A stretch of DNA of 64,000 nucleotides from Magnetospirillum aberrantis SpK. Its GTDB lineage: Bacteria > Pseudomonadota > Alphaproteobacteria > Rhodospirillales > Magnetospirillaceae. Positions 52,930-62,261 of this stretch are shown here, piece by piece. The notes beneath the pieces are model-generated. The model was not told the DNA's origin and searched no databases. It saw only the letters and a list, made by a program, of their open reading frames with translations. Position numbers and translations under genes: made by a program. Positions within the stretch are counted from its first letter, which is position 1, and each line of letters begins with the position of its first letter. Where the stretch lies: NCBI RefSeq assembly GCF_011022235.1, contig NZ_JAAIYP010000039.1, forward strand, positions 124,001 through 188,000, in the 5' to 3' direction.

Positions 52930-54036
52930 TTGACTTCGACCGCAAGCGAACGATTGGATTGCGTGGTCATCGGCGCCGGAATCGTCGGATTGGCCGCCGC
53001 CCGCGCCTTGGCGCTTTCCGGCCGCGAGGTGGTGGTGCTGGAAGCCGGCGACGCCATCGGCGGCGGGGTCTCGTCACGCAATTCCGAGGTCATCCATGCC
53101 GGCATGTATTACCCCGCCGACAGCCTCAAGGCCCGGCTATGCGTGGCCGGCAACCGCATGCTGCGCGATTTCGCCACCGTGCACGGCGTGCCGTTCCAGA
53201 TGGTGGGAAAGCTGATCGTCGCCACCGACGCCGCCGAAGAGGCCCAGCTTGCCGCCATCCTGGAAAAGGGGCGCATCAACGGCGTCGAGGGATTGCGCGC
53301 CATCAGCGGCGCCGAAGCCCGTGACCTGGAGCCGGTTCTCAACTGCACCGCCGCGTTGTTGTCGCCGGCCACCGGCATCGTCGACACCCACGCCCTGATG
53401 CTGGCGCTGCAAGGCGAGGCCGAGGAACACGGCGCCGTCGTCGCCTTCCGTTCGCCGGTGACCGGCGGCCGCGCCACCGGGGACGGCGTCGAACTTGAAG
53501 TGGGCGGCGACGACCCCACCCGCCTTGTCGCCCGCACCGTCATCGTCGCCACCGGATTGTCGTGCTGTCCGGTGGCCCGCGCGCTGGGCCTGCCCAACGT
53601 GCCGCGGGAATACCTATGCAAGGGCAATTACTTCACCCTGGGCGGGCGCATGCCGTTCTCGCATCTGGTCTATCCGGTGCCGGTCGCGGCCGGGCTGGGA
53701 GTCCATTACACCTTGGATCTGGCCGGGCGCGGCCGCTTCGGCCCCGACGTAGAATGGGTCGAGACCGAGGATTACCGCGTCGATCCCGCCCGCGCCGATT
53801 GTTTCTATGGCGCCATCCGCCGCTATTGGCCCGGCTTGCCCGATGGCGCCCTGGAACCGGCCTATGCCGGCATCCGCCCCAAGATCCAGGGGCCGGACGA
53901 TCCCGCCCGCGACTTCGTGGTGGCGGGTCCGCGCGACCATGGAGTTCCCGGCATCGTCGCCCTGTACGGCATCGAATCGCCGGGACTGACCGCGTCTTTG
54001 GCATTGGCCGATCTGATCCGGGAGATGGCCGCATGA
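52930..54036 (+). CDS. FAD-dependent oxidoreductase (DAO family, LhgO-like)
   Basis: 368 residues. [30 protein letters not shown] is the FAD-binding N-terminus; [31 protein letters not shown] and [24 protein letters not shown] closely follow L-2-hydroxyglutarate oxidase. The likely reaction is oxidation of a 2-hydroxy acid such as L-2-hydroxyglutarate. TTG 52930, with AAAGGA seven bases upstream, is preferred; ATG 52882 is in frame but would add a long leader. Diverges from the molybdopterin enzyme and overlaps the next gene by ATGA. Confidence 0.83.
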   Translation: MTSTASERLDCVVIGAGIVGLAAARALALSGREVVVLEAGDAIGGGVSSRNSEVIHAGMYYPADSLKARLCVAGNRMLRDFATVHGVPFQMVGKLIVATDAAEEAQLAAILEKGRINGVEGLRAISGAEARDLEPVLNCTAALLSPATGIVDTHALMLALQGEAEEHGAVVAFRSPVTGGRATGDGVELEVGGDDPTRLVARTVIVATGLSCCPVARALGLPNVPREYLCKGNYFTLGGRMPFSHLVYPVPVAAGLGVHYTLDLAGRGRFGPDVEWVETEDYRVDPARADCFYGAIRRYWPGLPDGALEPAYAGIRPKIQGPDDPARDFVVAGPRDHGVPGIVALYGIESPGLTASLALADLIREMAA

Positions 54037-55250
54037 AAGCACTCGCTCCGATCATGCTGGCGCTGGTGCTGGCGCTGCCGGCCCAGGCGCAGGAACGGCC
54101 CCGCGACTGGCAGCCGCCACCGCCGGAAACCGTGCCCAACCACCGTGAATTGTGGCGCAACGTGCTCATCGAACTGGCGACCTATGCCAAGACGCGCAAG
54201 CCGGGTTTCGTGGTGCTGGTGCGGGGCGGCACCGAACTGGTGGTCAAGGGCGAGCGCGAGGCGGCGTGGGAGGAAATCCAGGACCCCGAGGGCAAGACCT
54301 TTGAAAAGCGCCTGCCCTTGCGCAGCGTCTTCCGTCCCTATGTGCGGGTGGTGGACGGCATGGTTGTGGATGGCCTTTATTGCGGTCCCGACGCGCTGGG
54401 AACACCCCTGGACAAGGCCATCAAGGACCGCCAGGAGCTTGACGCCAAGCTGGCCGAGGAAAAGGCCCAGGGCATCCAGCGCCCGCCGGTGCCGCAGCAA
54501 TTCGGCCCGTTCAGCATCGACCCCAAGGAAGAATTGCGCAAGGCGGCCGAGATCAAGCGGGCCGCCGAACGCCAAGAACGCCAGCGCCGGCTGATCTATG
54601 CGGTGGAGGCGCTTCGGCAACAGGGCCGCAGCATCCTGTCCATCGAACAGTGCAAGACGCAGAAAGAGGCCGACGCCGCCTACAAGGGGGCGGCCCGCGA
54701 CCATGTCCTCAGCTATGCCGCCGTCGGCGACGAGGATCTGAGCAAACTGCAACGGGGCCATCCCCAGGGCGAAAACGCCATGCCGGTGACGGCCATCACC
54801 GCGGCACGCAACTGGATGCCATTGTTGCGGGCCGATCGTTTCGGCAACAAGGCGGCGTGGCTGATGGCCATGGAACGCACCAACCACGACGTCATGCTGA
54901 TCGACGTCGCCCATCGCGGCTCGGACCCGCTGACCAAGGACGAGGTCAACCGGCTGCGCTTCAAGAAACTGGGGGCGCCGCGCCTGATGCTGGCGGTGTT
55001 GCCCGTCGGCAAGGCCTATGACTGGCGCTGGTACTGGAAGCGCGAATGGGTGGCCGGCAACCCGCCGTTTCTGTTCGCCCTCGACAATACCGACCCCGGC
55101 AGCTTCATCACCGAGGTCGACGACCCGCAATGGAAGGAATTGCTGGGCAAGTATCTGGCCGGGATCATGGACCTTGGCTTCGACGGCGTGGTCCTGGACG
55201 ACCTCGACACCTATCTGTGGTTCGAGGAACTGATGCCGCTGGACAGATAA
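54033..55250 (+). CDS. Secreted GH114-like (TM1410-type) glycosidase-fold protein
   Basis: 405 residues. A signal peptide (1-20, cleavage after AQA) sends it to the periplasm. An Arg/Glu-rich helical middle (~130-210) is followed by the GH114 barrel end: [73 protein letters not shown] with acidic catalytic candidates. GH114 enzymes cleave polygalactosamine; the substrate here is unknown. Coupled to the FAD oxidoreductase upstream (ATGA) and to the AMP-binding gene four bases later. Confidence 0.72.
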   Translation: MKALAPIMLALVLALPAQAQERPRDWQPPPPETVPNHRELWRNVLIELATYAKTRKPGFVVLVRGGTELVVKGEREAAWEEIQDPEGKTFEKRLPLRSVFRPYVRVVDGMVVDGLYCGPDALGTPLDKAIKDRQELDAKLAEEKAQGIQRPPVPQQFGPFSIDPKEELRKAAEIKRAAERQERQRRLIYAVEALRQQGRSILSIEQCKTQKEADAAYKGAARDHVLSYAAVGDEDLSKLQRGHPQGENAMPVTAITAARNWMPLLRADRFGNKAAWLMAMERTNHDVMLIDVAHRGSDPLTKDEVNRLRFKKLGAPRLMLAVLPVGKAYDWRWYWKREWVAGNPPFLFALDNTDPGSFITEVDDPQWKELLGKYLAGIMDLGFDGVVLDDLDTYLWFEELMPLDR

Positions 55251-55254
55251 AGCC

Positions 55255-56898
55255 ATGCTGAAACCGGCCAAGAGCTACGAGGAAGCCTGCCGCACCTTCC
55301 GCTGGCGCATCCCCGACCGCTACAACATCGCCTTCGACGTGTGCGACCGCCAGACCATGGCCGGCGCCGACGGCCACCGCACCGCGCTGATCGTCGAAAC
55401 CGCCGACGGATCGGTCGAACGCCACACCTTCCACATGCTGCGCCTGTTGTCCAACCGGCTGGCCAACGTGCTGACGCGGGCCGGGGTGATGCCCGGCGAC
55501 CGCGTGGTGGTGTCGTTCCCGCAATCGCTTGAAGCGGCGGTGGCGATTCTTGCGGTGCTGAAGCTGGGCGCGGTGGCGGTGCCGGTGCCGGTCACCCTGG
55601 GCGAGGTGCCGCTGGCGTGGCGGCTGGCCGATTCGGGTGCCTCGGCGGCGGTGGTGTCGGCCGAGGTGGGACCGCGCCTGGTGTCGGCACGCGAGGCGGC
55701 GCCGTCATTGTCGGTGATGGTGGTCGCCGACCGTGCCCCCCAGGGATGCACGGAATTGTGGACGGCGCTGGAAGGCGCCTCGGACATCTTCGCGCCGCTG
55801 GTGACCTCGGCCGAGGACGCGGCCTTGCTGTTCTATCCCGAACATGCCTGCGGCAAGCCGGCCGGCGTGCTGCACGCCCACCGGTCGCTGCCCGGCAACC
55901 TGCCCCCCGTGGAAATGGCTTTGGGCTTTTTTCCACAATCGGGCGACATCTTATGGAGCGCCGCCGACTGGATGGGCTTCCACGGCCTGATGTGGGCGCT
56001 GCTGCCGGCGTGGCATCATGGCGTTCCGGTGGTGGCCGGTCCGTTCGGACAAAGCGCCGAGGACCAGTTGGCCGTGATGGGCCGCCACGGCGTGCGCGCC
56101 ATCTATGCCCCGCCGCTTCAGTTGTCGGCCCTGGCCCAGGCGGCGCTGGACGCGCCGCATCCCTTGCCACGCGCGCTGGCCACCGGCCCGGCGGCACTGA
56201 CGGAACCGGAACAGGCTCTGGCCCTGCGCGCCTTCGGCGTCCCCGCCCACGAAATCTGGGGAAGTGTGGAAAGCGGTGCGGTGGCCGCCAACAATTCGTC
56301 GCTGATGGAACAGTTGGCCAATTCCCCCGGCCGCGCCGCCCCCGGCGTCACCGTGGACGCGGTGGACGGCAACGGCCGCCCCTTGCGGGCCGGTGAGCGC
56401 GGCATGCTGGCGGTGGCACCGGGGGCGCCCGGCACCTTCGTCGCCCATTGGAACGCCACCGACCCGTCGCGGACACGCCTGACCTCGGGCTGGCTGATGA
56501 CCGGGTTGGTGGGAACGCGGGACCTTGACGGCTATCTGTGGCCCGATCCCCAAGCCTTGCCACAGGGCTGCGTGGTCATGGACGGCTTTACCGTGGCGCT
56601 GGACGAGGTGACCGCGGCGCTGTCGCGTCATCCCAAAGTGGCGGCGGCAGCGGTGCTCGAGATCAAGCCGGGCGAGATCAAGGCTTTCGTGGTGCCGGCG
56701 GCCGGCGTCGCCGGTGACGTCACCCTGGCCCGCGAACTTCAGGATTTCGTCACCACCCGCCGGGCCGCCCACGAAGTGCCGCGCCGGGTGGAATTCGTCG
56801 CCGACCTGCCCCACGCCGAGGACGGCTCGGTCGCCCACGACCAGTTGCTGTCCATGCCGGTACGGTTGGACGCGCCATCGCGCGACGAGCGCTGGTAA
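55255..56898 (+). CDS. Degenerate AMP-binding acyl-CoA synthetase-like protein
   Basis: 547 residues with the overall ANL fold (SNRLANVLTRAGVMPGDRVVVSFPQSLEAAVAILAVLKLGAVAVPV; WSAADWMGFHGLMWALLPAWHHGVPVV). The usual phosphate-binding YTSGTTGxPKG reads FYPEHACGKPAGVLH, and the C-terminal YRTGD motif reads WLMTGLVG, so normal catalysis is doubtful. It could be a non-catalytic homologue or use altered chemistry. Third gene of a plus-strand operon with the FAD enzyme and GH114-like protein. Ends four bases from the convergent receptor gene. Confidence 0.72.
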   Translation: MLKPAKSYEEACRTFRWRIPDRYNIAFDVCDRQTMAGADGHRTALIVETADGSVERHTFHMLRLLSNRLANVLTRAGVMPGDRVVVSFPQSLEAAVAILAVLKLGAVAVPVPVTLGEVPLAWRLADSGASAAVVSAEVGPRLVSAREAAPSLSVMVVADRAPQGCTELWTALEGASDIFAPLVTSAEDAALLFYPEHACGKPAGVLHAHRSLPGNLPPVEMALGFFPQSGDILWSAADWMGFHGLMWALLPAWHHGVPVVAGPFGQSAEDQLAVMGRHGVRAIYAPPLQLSALAQAALDAPHPLPRALATGPAALTEPEQALALRAFGVPAHEIWGSVESGAVAANNSSLMEQLANSPGRAAPGVTVDAVDGNGRPLRAGERGMLAVAPGAPGTFVAHWNATDPSRTRLTSGWLMTGLVGTRDLDGYLWPDPQALPQGCVVMDGFTVALDEVTAALSRHPKVAAAAVLEIKPGEIKAFVVPAAGVAGDVTLARELQDFVTTRRAAHEVPRRVEFVADLPHAEDGSVAHDQLLSMPVRLDAPSRDERW

Positions 56899-56901
56899 GG
56901 A

Positions 56902-57933
56902 TCAGTCCTCGGCCGGCACCTGGACGATGACGCCTTTCCAGCCCATGCCGCGATAGGTTTCATACCCCGGCGTCTCGGCATAGCCGACCACCAGCCCGGA
57001 CGGCGTCACATAGGCCCCCATGGGCTGTTTGGCCACCAGTTCCGCCACCTCGGTCAGCACGCCCTGACCATCGGACGACGCCAGCACACGGTGGTTGCGG
57101 TCCACCAGAAGACACCGCGTCCGCGTGCGTTCCTCGTCGGTCAGGCGGACCCCGGTGACCACGCATTCCGCCTGGGGCTGCCAGTCGAAGAAAATGCCAA
57201 GAACCCCCAGCACACGGCCGTTGACCTCGCCGCCTTCGCGAATGGCGGTGGCGTAGGTGGCGGTCAGGGCGTTGTCGAGCGCCGGCACGGCAGCGATGTC
57301 GGCCATGGCGAAGGCCGTGCCGTCCCCGGTGGCCATGGCGTCGCGGAACCAGTCCTGGCCCGACACGTCCTGGCCCAACGCGCGGGGATAACGGTCGGGA
57401 CGGCCGCACGCCACCACCCGGCCCGAGGCATCGGCCACCCACAGATCAAGGTAGACCGTATAGGAATCCAAGATGACGCCCAGACGCTTGGCGGCATGGG
57501 CCGCCGCGGCCGGCGAGGGATCGGCCAGACAATCCACCACCGCCGAATCGGTGGCCCACCAACGCACGTCGCAAGAGCGTTCGTAGAGGTTGCGGTCGAT
57601 GATGTCGATCATGTGCAGCGCCAGATCAGCCAACCGCGAACCACGCACCTGGGCAACCAGATTCTCTCCCAGAAGCATCAACTCCTGGATGGACATGGAC
57701 AGGTCGCCTTCCAGCGACTGGGTAATGGCGTCAATGCTGTGCGAGACGTTCTTGACCTCGTTGGCCACCACGGCGAAGCCCCGTCCCGCCTCGCCCGCCC
57801 GCGTCGCCTCGATCAACGCATTGAGCGACAGGATGCGGGTGGTTCCGGTTACCTTCTTGATGGCCTGGATCTTGTCGTTGGCGACTTCGTGGACGGTCCG
57901 GGTCAAGGAAATGATGCGTTCCGGTGCAGACAT
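56902..57933 (-). CDS. Soluble chemoreceptor-like protein: MCP signalling tip followed by Cache domain
   Basis: 343 residues from ATG 57933 (GGGGG site; GTG 57969 is an alternative). Residues ~20-70 match the MCP hairpin (ILSLNALIEATRAGEAGRGFAVVANEVKNV); ~100-335 are a Cache/dCache-like sensor (DLWVADASGRVVACGRPDRYP, QDWFRDAMATGDGT, GVLGIFFDWQ). No transmembrane segment, so sensor and signalling part are both cytoplasmic, and the order is reversed relative to ordinary receptors. The MCP segment is only about half a hairpin long. Confidence 0.75.
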   Translation of the reverse strand: MSAPERIISLTRTVHEVANDKIQAIKKVTGTTRILSLNALIEATRAGEAGRGFAVVANEVKNVSHSIDAITQSLEGDLSMSIQELMLLGENLVAQVRGSRLADLALHMIDIIDRNLYERSCDVRWWATDSAVVDCLADPSPAAAAHAAKRLGVILDSYTVYLDLWVADASGRVVACGRPDRYPRALGQDVSGQDWFRDAMATGDGTAFAMADIAAVPALDNALTATYATAIREGGEVNGRVLGVLGIFFDWQPQAECVVTGVRLTDEERTRTRCLLVDRNHRVLASSDGQGVLTEVAELVAKQPMGAYVTPSGLVVGYAETPGYETYRGMGWKGVIVQVPAED

Positions 57934-58056
57934 ATGCGCCCCCAATGTGCCCAAATTATTAGCATCCACACAGCATAGCGCCTACTGTATGGGCATAATT
58001 AAAGGGGCGCAATAAACGCCTTCGTCACAGTTTCTAATTAATGTTCGATAATGTGA

Positions 58057-59799
58057 TTATTTCCGCCCGGACGGCAGGTGATAGATGCGCAGCCGGACGT
58101 CGGTCCCCACCGGACCGGGAATCACCACCTGAAGCTCGTTCCCCGTCTCGCCGGCGAATTCCACGCCGGGATAATGGTCGGGTGAGGTGTCGAGCCCCAC
58201 CAGCTTCGGTCCCTTGGCGGTGTCTTCGATCAGCATCATGTCGATGTTTTCCTGATTGCGCGAGGTCGCCAGGAACAGATACCAGCCCGCCTTGGGCACA
58301 CTGAACGGGTAGACGAAGGCCGGCATGTCGTAGCGCGGATTCTCGACGGTGCGCCCATCGACCTGGGCCAAGGCGGGCGGCACGCTGCCGCGCCCATGGC
58401 TGCCGACCCAATCGGCCAAGGCCACGTCCACCTCGTTCTGGTAACGCTTGAGCCGGCGCTGCCACAGCGCCTCGCGCTCCACCGTGTGGGTCGCCGCGTC
58501 GCCGGCCAGCAATTCGCGCACCAGATCGGCACGCTGGGCGAAGTTCACGCCGATGCCGGTGGGAACGCGGGTGCCCTGGGCGTTGATCTCGATCAGGTTG
58601 CCCCCCGACACCACGCCGACCACCTGTCCGCGTCCGTCCAGCATGGGCGATCCCGAAGCGCCGCCTTGGACCGGCAGGGAATGTTGCAGCAACTGGCGGT
58701 CGGCCAGATCGCTCTTGACCAGGAAAAAGTCGGTCAGCGCCGTCAGATGGCCGATCTGCAACTGCGCTTCCGGGTCGTCCAGGTTGACGCCGCCCAACGC
58801 CGCGCTTTCGATGGGAAAGCCCACGTACCCCACCGGGTCACCCGGCTCCAGCGCCACCAGATCGGCGTCGGCGGCCAACGGCAAGGGCGGCCCCAGACGT
58901 CCGGCATCGGCGGGCGCCACCTTGAGCAGGGCAACGTCGTAGCCGCCGGCCCCGACGATGGGACGGTTGGCGCCCCCCGCTCCCGCCGCCAACGGCCCAT
59001 AGGAACGCCAGGCCTCCTCGAACGGTTCGTAATGGGGATGCGAGACGGTGTCCACCACCTCGACGTCCTCGCCCGAGGCGCCGGCGGCGCGCACCACCAG
59101 CGTCAGCCCCTCGCCCATCTGATTGAATTGTTCCGCCACATGGGCGCTGGTCACCAGGACACCGGGCCCGACCACGAAGGCGGTGCCGAACGGCGTCGCC
59201 CCCTGGGCGTCCTTGGCCATGACCAGATAGACCGAACGCTGCGCCTCGCGCAGGCGCGCCGCCAGATGCTCCCCCCCCTGGTCGCGGGTGCCGTTGCGGG
59301 CTTCGGTCATCAGCGTCGACAAGGTCTGGCGGTCGGAATGACGCAGCCAGCCCAGCACCAGCGACACCGCCAGCAACGCCACCGTCAACGCCGCCAGGAG
59401 CACCCGCACCCGGCGCTCGGTGGTGGCCGCCATGCGCGCGGCGCTGTCGTGGTGGACGAAACCGACCGGACACGACACATCGTCGTCTTCCGACACCTCG
59501 ACCAACAGGCGCGGCCCGTCCGCCGCCCCCAGCCGCAACTCGGCCCGCGCCGGAATCTCATCGCCTTCGAACGCTTCCTTGCCGTTCAGCCAGACCTGGG
59601 TGTCCGATTGCAGGACCAGACGATAGCGCCCCAACTTGCGTTCGAAAGCCAGGTGGTAGCGCGCCACATGCTGCGTGTCGGCGGGAAAGCAGACGTCGCA
59701 CGACACATGGCGCCCCACCACCACCAGCGGCTGGGTGTCGGGGAATTCGAAGACGGGACCGTCCGGTGGTCCGCCAGCCAGGGCGAGGCGAATGGGCAT
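58057..59799 (-). CDS. FHA domain - transmembrane - trypsin-like serine protease fusion
   Basis: 580 residues. ~1-100: FHA-like fold with VGRHVSCDVCFP and ARYHLAFE, binding phosphothreonine. ~131-151: one membrane helix. ~185-430: HtrA/trypsin-like protease with His220 (VTSAHVAE), Asp288 (GYDVALLKV) and Ser382 (QGGASGSP), all present. ~470-580: extra beta-rich domain. The FHA side would be in the cytoplasm and the protease in the periplasm, so it could link a phosphorylation signal to proteolysis. Stands alone, 63 bases from the terminator of dksA. Confidence 0.8.
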   Translation of the reverse strand: MPIRLALAGGPPDGPVFEFPDTQPLVVVGRHVSCDVCFPADTQHVARYHLAFERKLGRYRLVLQSDTQVWLNGKEAFEGDEIPARAELRLGAADGPRLLVEVSEDDDVSCPVGFVHHDSAARMAATTERRVRVLLAALTVALLAVSLVLGWLRHSDRQTLSTLMTEARNGTRDQGGEHLAARLREAQRSVYLVMAKDAQGATPFGTAFVVGPGVLVTSAHVAEQFNQMGEGLTLVVRAAGASGEDVEVVDTVSHPHYEPFEEAWRSYGPLAAGAGGANRPIVGAGGYDVALLKVAPADAGRLGPPLPLAADADLVALEPGDPVGYVGFPIESAALGGVNLDDPEAQLQIGHLTALTDFFLVKSDLADRQLLQHSLPVQGGASGSPMLDGRGQVVGVVSGGNLIEINAQGTRVPTGIGVNFAQRADLVRELLAGDAATHTVEREALWQRRLKRYQNEVDVALADWVGSHGRGSVPPALAQVDGRTVENPRYDMPAFVYPFSVPKAGWYLFLATSRNQENIDMMLIEDTAKGPKLVGLDTSPDHYPGVEFAGETGNELQVVIPGPVGTDVRLRIYHLPSGRK

Positions 59800-59830
59800 G
59801 ACGGAAATTCTACACGCCTGGACGGAAAGA

Positions 59831-59860
59831 AAAAGGCCCGGCGGTTGGCCGGGCCTTCGG
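59831..59860 (-). terminator. Rho-independent terminator of dksA
   Basis: A ten-pair stem (59833-59842 with 59848-59857) around a five-base loop. On the minus strand it is followed by TTTCTTTCC. Confidence 0.85.
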
Positions 59861-59862
59861 GA

Positions 59863-60279
59863 TCAGTCTTCGCGGTGGGTTCGCTCCAACCGCTCGTGCC
59901 GTTCCTGCGCCTCGATGGACAGGGTGGCGATGGGCCGCGCCTCGAGACGGCGGATGGAGATGGGCTCGCCGGTCTCCTCGCAATAGCCGTAGGAACCATC
60001 GGCCACACGTTCCAGCGCAGCGTCGATCTTGGAGATCAGCTTGCGCTCGCGGTCACGGGTACGCAGCTCCAGCGCGCGATCGGTTTCGGCCGAGGCACGG
60101 TCGGCGATGTCGGGTTCCTGCAACCCACCCTCTTGCAGGTGGGCCAGGGTCTCGTCCGATTCGCGCAGCAGTTCCGACCGCCATTCCAGCAGTTTACGGC
60201 GAAAATATTCGCGCATCTGCTCGTTCATGAAGGGCTCTTCTTCGGTCGGACGGTAATCCGGCGGCAGAGTGACGCTCAT
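59863..60279 (-). CDS. dksA: RNA polymerase-binding transcription factor DksA
   Basis: 138 residues. Acts with ppGpp in the secondary channel of RNA polymerase. The coiled-coil arm (~15-95) ends with DGSYGYCEETGEPISIRRLEARPIATL, the DksA globular end. Only the first of the four zinc cysteines of E. coli DksA remains (others read Thr, Ser and Ala), as in other alphaproteobacterial DksA. Start ATG 60279 with GAGG upstream. Its terminator follows closely. Confidence 0.93.
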   Translation of the reverse strand: MSVTLPPDYRPTEEEPFMNEQMREYFRRKLLEWRSELLRESDETLAHLQEGGLQEPDIADRASAETDRALELRTRDRERKLISKIDAALERVADGSYGYCEETGEPISIRRLEARPIATLSIEAQERHERLERTHRED

Positions 60280-60318
60280 CCGCTCCCTCGCAACGATCTA
60301 TACAAATTTAGCGGGGGG

Positions 60319-60347
60319 AATATATGGGGAGGGGGGGGATGTAGCAA
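60319..60347 (-). promoter_or_regulatory. Probable sigma-70 promoter of dksA
   Basis: Minus-strand TTGCTA (60342-60347) and TATATT (60319-60324) are separated by 17 bases, about 40 bases before ATG 60279. Confidence 0.6.
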
Positions 60348-60403
60348 GGCCCGCGTGCACATCGTGGCATGAAAAATGCCTGCGAACACTTTGGCGATAA
60401 AAT

Positions 60404-60841
60404 TTACATCCCGCGGGACAACTTGGCGATTTCAACCTCGGCCCGCAACTCGATCTCGTCCAACAGGGCGGCAAGGCGGGGATCCTGGCAGGCTTCGCGA
60501 CGCGAACGCACCATATCGACCAGTTCCGTCAGCTTCTCCTTGGGCAGGGTCCCCAGCAACAGGCCGTGGCGAATCTCCTCGAGTTTATCCAAGATATCCT
60601 CGCCCCGGCGCAGCAGGCGCTTGCGCGCCTCGCGCTCGGTGGAATCGTCCACCGCCTGAACCAACAGCAATGCGTCGATGCCCGACAACTGAGCCGGCGC
60701 CTCGGCGGCGGCGGCCGAACCGGTACCGTCCAGCGTTTCCGCCAGCGTCTGCTTGAACGCGCCCGGCGTCCCCGTGGTCTTGCCGACCCGGCGGGCGCCG
60801 CTACCGGCGGCAGAGCTGGAACCGGGTCCGGAAACTTTCAT
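60404..60841 (-). CDS. fliX: Flagellar assembly regulator FliX
   Basis: 145 residues. In Caulobacter FliX acts with FlbD to couple class II basal-body assembly to sigma-54-dependent class III and IV transcription. The C-terminal LDEIELRAEVEIAKLSR and the central GIDALLLVQAVDD and RGEDILDKLEEIRHGLLLGTLP are FliX signatures; the N-terminal ~50 residues are low-complexity. No strong ribosome site is visible before ATG 60841. Divergent from flgI, as in other alphaproteobacteria. Confidence 0.9.
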   Translation of the reverse strand: MKVSGPGSSSAAGSGARRVGKTTGTPGAFKQTLAETLDGTGSAAAAEAPAQLSGIDALLLVQAVDDSTEREARKRLLRRGEDILDKLEEIRHGLLLGTLPKEKLTELVDMVRSRREACQDPRLAALLDEIELRAEVEIAKLSRGM

Positions 60842-61033
60842 GAGGCGGTCGCATCCATGGGCTGTGCGGAGATCACACGCATTCTAACGGTTGGGACGCC
60901 CCGGCGAAAGCCGCTATTTCTGCCGGTCCAGACCGCCGCAGATGGGAAAAAACTGCCGCCATCACCGTTTTTTGCCGCCCGAAAATCCATCGAAATTTCA
61001 TGCATAACATTGAAAACAAACGCTTTCGCGCTC

Positions 61034-61049
61034 TGGCACGGCCTTCGCA
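61034..61049 (+). promoter_or_regulatory. Sigma-54 promoter of the flgI operon
   Basis: TGGCAC-N5-TCGCA with GG and GC ten bases apart, one mismatch to consensus. Predicted start near 61060, about 32 bases before the flgI ATG. With fliX divergent, this fits the FlbD/FliX/RpoN flagellar cascade. Confidence 0.82.
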
Positions 61050-61091
61050 TCTAAGAAAGCGTTATTGTTATGACCGCGCCCCGAGGACGCC

Positions 61092-62261
61092 ATGATCCGA
61101 GCCACCACCGCCGCTGCCATCGCCCAGAGCCTGCGCGCTTTCGTGCTTGCCGCCGGATTGGCCGCCGTGACCATCGCCTGCATGCCGCACACGGCGTTCG
61201 GCGCGTCACGGATCAAGGACATCGCCGATTTCGAGGGCGTGCGCGAGAACCTGTTGGTCGGCTATGGCATCGTGGTCGGCCTCAACGGCACCGGCGACGA
61301 CCTGACCAACACGCCGTTCACCAAGGAATCTCTGGTCGCCATGCTGGAACGCCTGGGCGTCAACATCCGCGAACAGGGGGGCACCATCGCCACCTTGAAG
61401 CCGAAGAACGTGGCCGCGGTGATGGTTACCGCCGTGCTTCCGGCCTTTGCCCGCCAGGGAACCCGCGTCGACGTGTCGGTTTCGGCGCTGGGTGACGCGA
61501 AAAGCGTGGACGGCGGCACATTGCTGGTCACGCCGCTGGTCGGTGCCGATGGCGAAATCTACGCCGTCGCCCAAGGCGGGGTCGCCACCAGTTCGTTCTC
61601 GGCCCAGGGCAACGCCGCATCGGTCAGCAAGGGCACGCCGACCAAGGGCCGCATCGCCAATGGCGCCATCGTCGAACGCGAACTGCCGTTCGAGATGAGC
61701 CACATGGAATCGGTCAAGGTTTCCCTGCGCAACCCCGATTTCACCACCGCACGCCGCATCGCCCAGGCCGTCAACTCCTATCTCGGGACCGACGTGGCCC
61801 GGCCCAGCGATCCCGGTTCCGTGCAATTGGTGGTGCCGCCGCAATATCGCGGCGACGTGGTCGCCATGCTGACCGACATCGAGCAATTGCGCGTTGAACC
61901 CGACCAGACCGCCCGCGTCGTCATCGACCAGGCCACCGGCACCATCGTCATGGGCGAAGCCGTGCGCATCAGCACGGTGGCCATCGCCCAGGGCGCGCTG
62001 ACCATCCGCATCACCGAGACGCCGCAGGTGTCGCAGCCGTCGCCCTTCTCGACCACCGGCGACACCACCACCGTCGACCGCACCAACATCGAAGTGGACG
62101 AAGGCAAGCCCGCCAACATGAAGGTGGTCCCGCACGAGGTGACGCTCCAGGAACTGGTCAACGGCCTCAACGCCCTGGGCGTGACGCCGCGCGACCTGAT
62201 CGCCATCCTTCAGACCATCAAGGCCGCCGGCGCGCTCCAGGCCGACATCGAGGTGATGTGA
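61092..62261 (+). CDS. flgI: Flagellar P-ring protein FlgI
   Basis: 389 residues. Sec signal peptide (~1-37, ending TAFGA), then RIKDIADFEGVRENLLVGYGIVVGLNGTGDD, the hallmark of FlgI, and TLQELVNGLNALGVTPRDLIAILQTIKAAGALQADIEVM at the end. Forms the periplasmic P-ring around the rod. First gene of the plus-strand flagellar operon; its stop overlaps the next start (TGATG). Confidence 0.97.
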   Translation: MIRATTAAAIAQSLRAFVLAAGLAAVTIACMPHTAFGASRIKDIADFEGVRENLLVGYGIVVGLNGTGDDLTNTPFTKESLVAMLERLGVNIREQGGTIATLKPKNVAAVMVTAVLPAFARQGTRVDVSVSALGDAKSVDGGTLLVTPLVGADGEIYAVAQGGVATSSFSAQGNAASVSKGTPTKGRIANGAIVERELPFEMSHMESVKVSLRNPDFTTARRIAQAVNSYLGTDVARPSDPGSVQLVVPPQYRGDVVAMLTDIEQLRVEPDQTARVVIDQATGTIVMGEAVRISTVAIAQGALTIRITETPQVSQPSPFSTTGDTTTVDRTNIEVDEGKPANMKVVPHEVTLQELVNGLNALGVTPRDLIAILQTIKAAGALQADIEVM

